Assembly: GCF_032823475.1 (NCBI RefSeq)
Contig: NZ_CP127915.1
Span: 1,922,001 to 1,986,000 of the forward strand
DNA length: 64,000 nucleotides
From: Acinetobacter sp. SAAs474
GTDB lineage: Bacteria > Pseudomonadota > Gammaproteobacteria > Pseudomonadales > Moraxellaceae
Direction: 5' to 3'
Shown here: positions 57,951-64,000 of the stretch, one piece after another
Position numbering within the stretch: the first letter of the stretch is position 1
How the letters are laid out: each line of letters starts with the position of its first letter
Translations under genes and position numbers: made by a program
The notes under the pieces: model-generated
What the model saw: only the letters and a program-made list of their open reading frames with translations
Told to the model about the DNA's origin: nothing
The model's database searches: none

Positions 57951-59329
57951 GCGTCTTCTCCTTGTTCAACCAGTGCTTTTTCAGATGCGATTGCTTTTTT
58001 TATCTCGCTTAACCAATATTGGTGCTGTGCAAGATATAGGCCTTCGTCTTCGGTCTTAATCCCCGATAGCTTTGGTTGTAGTCCAATTTCATTAGCAGCA
58101 TCATCAGGCCCCTGAATCCAATGTTTAGCGCCACGACACATATCATTCCATTCAAGTTCAATTCCCGCATAACCTGCTTGGCAGGCACGGAATTCTTCTA
58201 AATCATCTGGTGTTGCCATCCCTGAAGCATTAAAGAAATCTTCATATTGACGAATACGACGTGTCCGTGCTTCTGGTTCCTCACCAACTGGTGCGATACA
58301 ATAAATTGTCACTTCTGTTTTATTGACGGACAGTGGACGTAATACTCGAATTTGTGAGCCAAATTGATCCATGAAATAGACATTTGGATATAGACATAAA
58401 TTACGTGAACGTTCGATCATCCATTTTGACATTTCAGCACCGAATTTTTCGGTATATTCTGCAGCTTTAGGATAATTGGGACGATCTTCAGGATTAGCCC
58501 ATTGCGTCCAAAGGAGCATATGGCCATTTTCAAAGCCGTATGAACCACCTCCTTGTTTACCCCAAGAACCTGCACTCATGGCACGAATGTTGTCGCCAGC
58601 TTGTTTTTCTTTACGTTGCTGCGTTGTCGCAGCATAATTCCAATGAACAGCAGATACATGGTAACCATCTGCACCATTTTCCGCAGTAAGTTTCCAGTTG
58701 CCTTCATAAGTATAAGTTGATGCGCCGCGTAAAACTTCTAAACCATGTTCAGATTGGTCGACAATCATATCGATAATTTTAGTCGTTTCACCTAAAAAAT
58801 CTTGTAAAGGTAATACGTTGGGATTTAAGCTGCCAAATAAGAAACCTTTATAGTTGGCAAATTGTGCAACTTTTTTCAGATCATGTGAGCCTTCTTGATT
58901 AAAACAGTCCGAATAACCTGCATCTGAAGGATCTTTAACTTTTAATAATTTACCCGAGTTATTGAATGTCCAACCATGGAAAGGACAAGTATAGGTGGCT
59001 TTATTGCCACGTTTATTACGACAAAGCTGTGCACCGCGATGTGAACAGGCATTAATCATTGCATTGAGTTCACCATTACGGTTACGTGCAATTAGAATGG
59101 GTTGACGACCAATATAGGTTGTATAGTAATCGTTATTTTTTGGAATCTGGCTTTCATGTGCCAAGTAGACCCAGTTGCCTTCGAAGATATATTTCATTTC
59201 TAGGTCAAATAGGGCTTGATCTGTAAATACAGAACGATGTAGTTTAAATTCACCTGTATCAAAATTGTCTACAAGTAATTCATCAATACGATCCAAATGG
59301 CTGGTATTAATCACTGGAATACGAGGCAT
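57947..59329 (-). CDS. benA: Benzoate 1,2-dioxygenase large subunit
   Basis: A 460-residue alpha subunit that adds both atoms of O2 to benzoate at carbons 1 and 2. The Rieske 2Fe-2S ligands are CSHRGAQLC and TCPFHGWTF (two Cys, two His). The mononuclear iron site is [14 protein letters not shown] with the bridging Asp and two His; a third carboxylate ligand lies further on. It starts at ATG 59329 behind GGAG, 78 bases after catA. Confidence 0.96.
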
Positions 59330-59339
59330 ATTAGTTCTC

Positions 59340-59394
59340 CGCCTTTGCCAAAGTATACTGGTTAGCAGAATATTGAAAACGTCGCTATTCTGCT
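59340..59394 (-). repeat. Repeat elements between catA and benA
   Basis: AGCAGAATA (59364-59372) and TATTCTGCT (59386-59394) form a 9-bp hairpin with a 13-base loop. CGCCTTTGCCAAAG at 59340-59353 resembles the element in the benB-benC spacer and lies directly before the benA ribosome site. Confidence 0.5.
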
Positions 59395-59407
59395 TTAAAT
59401 CAGGTGA

Positions 59408-60328
59408 TTAAGCGCTTGCACGACGACGGTCGACGACAGTCGTAGGTACACCAGCTTGATCTTTAACCAATTCAACATTGAATTGAATGTATTTGAATGG
59501 TGCTGTTAAACCACGACGTGTAATTTCTGCCTCATCGGTGATATCCACAGCTGTTGCCACTAAACCTTCACGTGTTGCAAAAGCAAAGTCATCCCAAAGG
59601 TATTGATCACCTTCGATATTAAATTGTGTTGTAAGCTTACGGTAACCCGGTGCAGTAATAAAATAGTGAACGTGTGATGGACGATTACCATGACGACCCA
59701 ATTTATCAAGTAATAATTGTGTTGTGCCTTCTGGTGGGCAGCCATAACCGACAGGCATCGTGGTTAATGCAACATATTGGCCTTGTGCATCACTGAGGAT
59801 AGAGCGACGTAGATTAAAATCAGATTGTGATTTATCAAAAAATGAATAGTTACCCAGACTATTGGCATGCCAAATTTCAACTTTGGCCCCCTCAATTAAA
59901 TCACCTTCAGTATTTGTCACTGTACCTTCAATAATTAAAGTTGGGATTTTATCTTCTTCGCTACCATCATCCATACGGGCAAAACCAATAGACTCAGGTG
60001 CTCCAGCAACATAGAGTGGGCCTTCAATGGTACGTGGTGTACCACCGGTAATGCCTGCTTTTGCATCAGCTTCATCAGCACGTAAATCGAGATAGTGTTC
60101 AAGACCGAGGCCAGCAGCAAGTAAGCCAAGTTCATTGGCTTGGCCAGCATCAGTTAGATATTCAAGACCTTTCCACAGTTCCGTTTGGGAAATATCCAAG
60201 TCTTCGATTGCTTGAAATAAGTCGCCAACAAGACGAACAACGATGGTTTGAATACGCATATCTACTGGACCAGTTGCGCTATCAACATTCATTTTCTTAA
60301 CTAAAGCATCAATTTCGTGACGGTTCAT
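59408..60328 (-). CDS. catA: Catechol 1,2-dioxygenase
   Basis: A 306-residue intradiol dioxygenase that splits catechol to cis,cis-muconate using Fe(III). The N-terminal helical dimer domain (about 1-100) binds lipid in the A. baylyi enzyme. Iron ligands are the Tyr in SLGNYSFF, the Tyr in VGYGCPPEG and the two His in RPSHVHYFITAPGY. Start ATG 60328 has GAGGAG. Here catA is first in line with benABCDE, whereas I recall it as a separate gene in A. baylyi ADP1; the arrangement places product and substrate genes under the same upstream region. Confidence 0.96.
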   Translation of the reverse strand: MNRHEIDALVKKMNVDSATGPVDMRIQTIVVRLVGDLFQAIEDLDISQTELWKGLEYLTDAGQANELGLLAAGLGLEHYLDLRADEADAKAGITGGTPRTIEGPLYVAGAPESIGFARMDDGSEEDKIPTLIIEGTVTNTEGDLIEGAKVEIWHANSLGNYSFFDKSQSDFNLRRSILSDAQGQYVALTTMPVGYGCPPEGTTQLLLDKLGRHGNRPSHVHYFITAPGYRKLTTQFNIEGDQYLWDDFAFATREGLVATAVDITDEAEITRRGLTAPFKYIQFNVELVKDQAGVPTTVVDRRRASA

Positions 60329-60904
60329 ACTATACTCCTCAAGTATGTTGTTCTGGGCTAGCGATACAGCTTGAAGCGTGTTTGGCTGGCCACAGTCCTT
60401 GTGATCGTGGTGTTACACATGTATCGCTTTCTATAACAAGCGATGCACGATTGGATTAAAGATCGTCTTCAGGGATTGAAGAGAGATATTGATTAAGTGG
60501 CATGACTGCGTAAAAAATAGTGCTGTAGAGAAAAGTATTGCCACAGTATTTTTTAGCATAGTGTCAGCACGGAGATGCATACCAATGCGTTGAGTGAGAT
60601 TGATTTGAATGCTTTTTAATCTTTTTTCACCATCGTCTAAATGGCCAATAGGCATTACTCCATTTATCAAACCTACTTGAGTTGCAATTTTGCTCAACAC
60701 TAAGCGTTGGGCCTGTAGGGTCATGATCGCCATCCACTTTAAATGGATGGTTGCAATGTCGATGAGCAAAGTTTTGATTGATGGGTACATATCTACTCTC
60801 AGCATTGTTGCATTGTGTACTTTATTTGATATACCTTAAAAGAATAGAAAAATGCTGTCGAACACCATTTTTGCATTTTAATATATTTAAAAGGTATGAC
60901 CGTC
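60329..60904. promoter_or_regulatory. catA-benM divergent control region
   Basis: The 576-base region should hold promoters for catA-ben (minus) and benM (plus). The BenM/CatM consensus ATAC-N7-GTAT is matched perfectly at 60332-60346, next to the catA start, and with one mismatch at 60831-60845 (ATAC-N7-GAAT) and 60883-60897 (ATAT-N7-GTAT), just before benM. A 124-codon minus frame at 60431-60805 has poor codon usage and overlaps the control region, so I doubt it is a gene. The long distance between sites is unusual for LysR control. Confidence 0.5.
60332..60346. promoter_or_regulatory. Perfect BenM/CatM-type operator at the catA start
   Basis: ATACTCCTCAAGTAT fits ATAC-N7-GTAT exactly. It starts four bases from the catA ATG and contains its GAGGAG ribosome site on minus, so it may be coincidence or a repressing site rather than an activator site. 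Confidence 0.45.
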
Positions 60905-61819
60905 ATGGAGCTTAGACATTTACGTTATTTTGTTGCTGTGGTTGAGGAACAAAGTTTTACTAAGGCAGCAGAAAAATTATTTATTGCTCAGCCACCATTG
61001 AGTCGGCAGATTCAAAATCTTGAAGCAGAATTGGGTATTACTTTATTTGAGCGTGGTAGTCGCCCTTTAAAGACCACACAGGCTGGCTATTTTTTTTATC
61101 AGCATGCACTGAAATTATTGGCCAGTGCAGAAGAAATGAAATCCATGACCAAACGAATAGGTATGGTGGAACGGACAATCACGATGGGATTTGTCGGATC
61201 ACTGTTGTATGGCTTACTGTCTAAAATTATTTTTCTTTATCGTCAGCAGCAACCTCATTTAAAGATCGAATTGGTGGAAATGACGACATTACAACAAGTT
61301 AAAGCATTAAAAGAGGGTAAAATAGATGTTGGATTTGGTCGTTTGAAAATTTCAGATCCTGCTTTAAAACGTATTTTATTACGTGAAGAGCGTTTAATGA
61401 TGGCAGTACATTCAGTACATCCATTAGCACAGCATAAAGAAGGTGTATATCTGTCAGATATTGTAGATGAGCAGATTTTTATGTATCCCAATAATGTGAC
61501 ACCAAGTTTTGCTACCCATGTGCAGCACTTATTTTCTGAGCATAATTTAGAACCGCAAAACTTACATTTAGTTCGAGAAATTCAGCTGGCCTTGGGTTTG
61601 GTGGCAGCTGGAGAGGGGATTTGTATTGTGCCTGCTAGTACACAAAGCATTCAACTTGCACATCTTAATTATATTCCTATTTTGGATGAAACTGCGACCA
61701 GTTCTATTTTTATGACCATACGTAACCTAGATAAAAGCGCAGATCTTCAATCATTAGTTGAGTGCATTTATCAGGTTTATGATTTAGAAGCATTTCCATA
61801 TAAGCGAAATTTTATTTAG
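60905..61819 (+). CDS. benM: LysR-type activator BenM (benzoate/muconate-responsive)
   Basis: A 304-residue LysR regulator when started at ATG 60905 (MELRHLRYFVAVVEEQSFTK); ATG 60896 is an in-frame alternative. It activates ben genes with muconate and benzoate as effectors. The winged helix is residues 1-60; the effector domain (about 90-300) has FVGSLLYGLLSKII, KEGKIDVGFGRLKISDP and REIQLALGLVAAGEGI. From recalled sequences, Arg160 and Tyr292 occupy the BenM Arg160/Tyr293 positions of the secondary benzoate site, while CatM has His and Phe. This supports BenM over CatM. A terminator follows the gene. Confidence 0.88.
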   Translation: MELRHLRYFVAVVEEQSFTKAAEKLFIAQPPLSRQIQNLEAELGITLFERGSRPLKTTQAGYFFYQHALKLLASAEEMKSMTKRIGMVERTITMGFVGSLLYGLLSKIIFLYRQQQPHLKIELVEMTTLQQVKALKEGKIDVGFGRLKISDPALKRILLREERLMMAVHSVHPLAQHKEGVYLSDIVDEQIFMYPNNVTPSFATHVQHLFSEHNLEPQNLHLVREIQLALGLVAAGEGICIVPASTQSIQLAHLNYIPILDETATSSIFMTIRNLDKSADLQSLVECIYQVYDLEAFPYKRNFI

Positions 61820-62230
61820 TCTTAGACGCTGGTTAGACTTTGGTCTAACTTTATTTTTTTACACAATGATCATTAAAACGATTGAGAATACTTTATAGAT
61901 AGACTTTAGCATAAATATTAATGTTTATAGCTATTTAAAATATACAAGTATTTGATTTTATTAAGTATATTTACAGGTGATCCTCATTGGAGGGCTATTT
62001 TTTTAATGATTGGATTTCTTTTACTAGACTCAATCAGCAGTTTTAGACGTGATCACATGTTTAAAATGAATATTATGATGATTTAATATTTATTTTTTTC
62101 AACAACTCAAAAAAAATTACCAACCCAGAAGGTATATATATAGATAAATTCGGTTTTGGACATTTTTTTAGCCTTGTCTCACAGTAAATAACACAGGATT
62201 TGAGAGTGTTTCATTTGCGGGAGGCAAACG
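61820..62230. other. Intergenic between benM and the BenK-like gene
   Basis: Besides the benM terminator, this 410-base A/T-rich region shows no gene. No ATAC-N7-GTAT operator was found; a shorter palindrome ATACAAGTAT is near 61946. The permease ribosome site is GGGAGG before ATG 62231. Confidence 0.4.
61832..61849 (+). terminator. Terminator after benM
   Basis: GTTAGAC (61832-61838) and GTCTAAC (61843-61849) form a 7-bp stem with loop TTTG, followed by TTTATTTTTTTAC. Confidence 0.8.
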
Positions 62231-63589
62231 ATGGAAGCCAACAGATTAAATATTAATACTGTGATTGATGATGCTAAATTTACGCCATTTCATTGGAATA
62301 TTTTATTTTGGTGTTTATTGATTATTATTTTTGATGGTTATGACTTGGTCATTTATGGTGTGGCATTACCTTTATTAATGCAAGAATGGTCGCTGACTGC
62401 TGTACAAGCAGGATTACTGGCCAGTACTGCACTTTTTGGTATGATGTTTGGTGCCATGTGTTTTGGTACTTTATCCGATAAAATTGGCCGTAAAAAAACC
62501 ATTATGATTTGTGTGGCAATTTTTAGTGGCTTTACCTTCTTGGGTGCTTTTGCATCTACACCGACTGAATTTGGTCTGTTAAGATTTCTAGCAGGTTTAG
62601 GTATTGGTGGTGTCATGCCGAATGTTGTAGCATTAATGACCGAATATTCACCGAAACGTATGCGTAGTACCTTAGTGGCTTTAATGTTCAGTGGTTATGC
62701 AATTGGTGGTATGACATCTGCCTTATTAGGTGCTTGGTTGGTGCCTCAATTTGGTTGGAAAATCATGTTTTATATAGCGTGTATTCCTTTTGTTGCATTG
62801 CCTATTATTTGGAAATATTTACCAGAATCATTGCTTTATTTAACCAATAAAGGAAACAAATCACAGGTAGAACACATTGTTGCAAAAATTGCACCTGAGC
62901 AAAAAGTCACGGCACAAACCCAATTTATCGTACATGAAGTCATGCAGGGAGATGAAGCACCTTTAAAAGCATTATTTCAGCAAGGGCGTTTAATGAGTAC
63001 CTTGATGTTTTGGATTGCTTTCTTTATGTGTTTATTGATGGTTTATGCATTAGGAAGTTGGTTACCTAAACTGATGATTCAGGCAGGCTATTCACTCGGT
63101 GCAAGTATGATCTTTTTATTTGCTTTGAATATTGGCGGTATGATTGGCGCAATTGGTGGTGGAATATTGGCTGATCGCTTTAATATTAAAAAGGTATTAG
63201 GGATTATGTTTGTCTGTGGTGCATTGGCTTTGATTTTACTTGGCTTTAATAGTCCACAAATGGTGTTGTATACATTAATTGCTATAGCTGGCGCAGCCAC
63301 GATAGGTTCTCAAATTTTACTGTATACTTTTGTTGCGCAATATTATCCATCTACTGTACGTTCTACAGGCATGGGGTGGGCATCTGGAATTGGTCGCATA
63401 GGTGCAATTGTGGGTCCTGTATTAACAGGTGCTTTGTTGGGTTTTGAATTGCCACATCAAATGAATTTTCTCGTAATTGCTGTGCCAGGAATTATTGCAG
63501 CAATCGCCGTATTTTCAGTGAATCAAAAAACTTCAGTTGAAAATACCATGCAAGCAAGATTGATGCATAAAGCTGCCACCTCCAAATGA
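62231..63589 (+). CDS. benK: MFS aromatic acid:H+ symporter, BenK-like benzoate permease
   Basis: A 452-residue, 12-helix protein of the AAHS family. Helix 1 contains IIIFDGYDLVIYGVALPLLM with the DGYD-x-x-x-Y-G motif essential in PcaK and BenK. The loop 2-3 motif is GTLSDKIGRKKTIM, and the helix 4-5 segment is LRFLAGLGIGGVMPNVVALMTEY. Its place beside benM and catA-ben supports benzoate or muconate uptake; MucK, VanK and PcaK are related alternatives. The length agrees with BenK (about 450-466). Confidence in the family is high, in benzoate as substrate moderate. Confidence 0.8.
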   Translation: MEANRLNINTVIDDAKFTPFHWNILFWCLLIIIFDGYDLVIYGVALPLLMQEWSLTAVQAGLLASTALFGMMFGAMCFGTLSDKIGRKKTIMICVAIFSGFTFLGAFASTPTEFGLLRFLAGLGIGGVMPNVVALMTEYSPKRMRSTLVALMFSGYAIGGMTSALLGAWLVPQFGWKIMFYIACIPFVALPIIWKYLPESLLYLTNKGNKSQVEHIVAKIAPEQKVTAQTQFIVHEVMQGDEAPLKALFQQGRLMSTLMFWIAFFMCLLMVYALGSWLPKLMIQAGYSLGASMIFLFALNIGGMIGAIGGGILADRFNIKKVLGIMFVCGALALILLGFNSPQMVLYTLIAIAGAATIGSQILLYTFVAQYYPSTVRSTGMGWASGIGRIGAIVGPVLTGALLGFELPHQMNFLVIAVPGIIAAIAVFSVNQKTSVENTMQARLMHKAATSK

Positions 63590-63850
63590 TTACAACATTG
63601 GATCATTAAGTGGTATCACGTATCTGATGATACTAAGCCTAAATATTGAAGCAACGCCATGATTTGATATTAATTTTTTAAAAACAGAGTATTAGTGCTA
63701 TTTTTATAAAAAAGATGACCTCATGAGACTAGAATTAATTCGTCTGTTTACTAGGGATTCATGTATAAATAGTACTTTAATACTTAAAGTTTAGGCTTTT
63801 AAATTGTATTTATTTTAAGACAAATGGCTTTTAAATTTTATGAATATGTT
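63590..63850. other. Intergenic, no gene seen
   Basis: A/T-rich spacer between convergent reading frames. No strong terminator is visible. Confidence 0.3.
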
Positions 63851-64000
63851 TTACATCAAAGTTTTATTGATTCTATCAAGATAATCAACAGCATTACTGA
63901 TGATAAAAAATAGAGCATGATAAAAGCCATATTGACTTAGGGATATATGTTCAGGAAATGGCAATAGAATGGATCGATTGCCATCAATAAAAACTCCATA
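63851..64000 (-). CDS. C-terminal end of an unidentified protein (cut by window edge)
   Basis: On minus the frame is open from the window edge for 49 codons to TAA at 63853-63851. The translation starts YGVFIDGNRSILLPFPEHIS and ends AVDYLDRINKTLM, with codon use (TTA, ATT, GAT, CAA) like the neighbours. The composition is protein-like, not the shadow of a plus-strand gene. Too short to name; the gene continues past the edge. Confidence 0.45.
   Translation of the reverse strand, partial: YGVFIDGNRSILLPFPEHISLSQYGFYHALFFIISNAVDYLDRINKTLM

Noticed and set aside
60431..60805. 124-codon minus frame between catA and benM
   Set aside because: It uses codons unlike its neighbours (many ATC, CTC, CTA), shows no motif or clear ribosome site, and fills the region expected to hold the catA and benM promoters. 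It could be decayed DNA, but I cannot support it as a gene.

Overview
The window is chromosomal DNA of an Acinetobacter-like gammaproteobacterium (Moraxellaceae). The evidence is low GC with A/T-rich intergenic DNA, Acinetobacter-type gene neighbourhoods (fis-purH-purD, rpsF-rpsR-rplI then dnaB-alr, cysE-trmJ-dnaE), a phosphocholine-specific phospholipase C, complete phenylacetate and benzoate pathways, and a BenM-type LysR regulator close to the Acinetobacter baylyi protein. I see no tRNA, rRNA, CRISPR array, prophage or intact insertion sequence. Two decayed transposase remnants are present.

Layout. 1-1.5 kb: the edge of a secreted amidohydrolase and a secreted esterase-like hydrolase. 1.8-8.0 kb (minus): a TPR-like lipoprotein, cysE, trmJ and dnaE. 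8.2-11.0 kb (minus): the methionine importer metQ-metN-metI, with a hairpin between metQ and metN. 11.2-13.8 kb (plus): a Fur-box-like site, a 42-residue lipoprotein not previously listed as an ORF, and a Tat-exported phospholipase C. 13.9-19.3 kb (minus): purD, purH, fis, a short zinc-ribbon protein and prmA. 19.7-25.5 kb: a small four-cysteine secreted protein, mnmG, an aromatic-acid-type MFS transporter and a WYL regulator. 25.8-26.7 kb: an IS3-type remnant and a DUF2164 protein. 27.0-31.0 kb (minus): alr, dnaB, rplI, rpsR and rpsF, with a likely autoregulatory leader before rpsF.

31.4-46.5 kb is the phenylacetate region. An MFS transporter and paaZ are on minus; paaABCDE-FGHJK, the repressor paaX and paaY are on plus. 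PaaK makes phenylacetyl-CoA, PaaABCDE epoxidises it, PaaG isomerises, PaaZ opens and oxidises the ring, and PaaF/PaaH/PaaJ carry out beta-oxidation to acetyl-CoA and succinyl-CoA. No paaI gene is seen. An 8-bp motif GATAC(T/A)AT recurs in the paaZ/paaA divergent promoter region and upstream of the MFS gene.

46.8-54.2 kb holds a polysaccharide deacetylase, an MFS exporter, an IS5-like remnant, a bicupin protein, an AhpD-like protein, a LysR regulator and an OsmC-YcaO fusion. 54.3-63.6 kb is a benzoate region: catA-benABC-benD-benE on minus, benM divergent on plus, then a BenK-like permease. Benzoate is imported (BenE/BenK-like), dihydroxylated (BenABC), oxidised to catechol (BenD) and cleaved to cis,cis-muconate (CatA). 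BenM probably responds to both muconate and benzoate. The right edge contains the C-terminus of another minus-strand reading frame.

No wholly new multi-gene system is evident. The best leads are the mini-lipoprotein with an upstream ATG-stop next to phospholipase C, the shared motif in the paa promoters, the rpsF leader, the repeated element inside the ben operon, and the small secreted cysteine protein.
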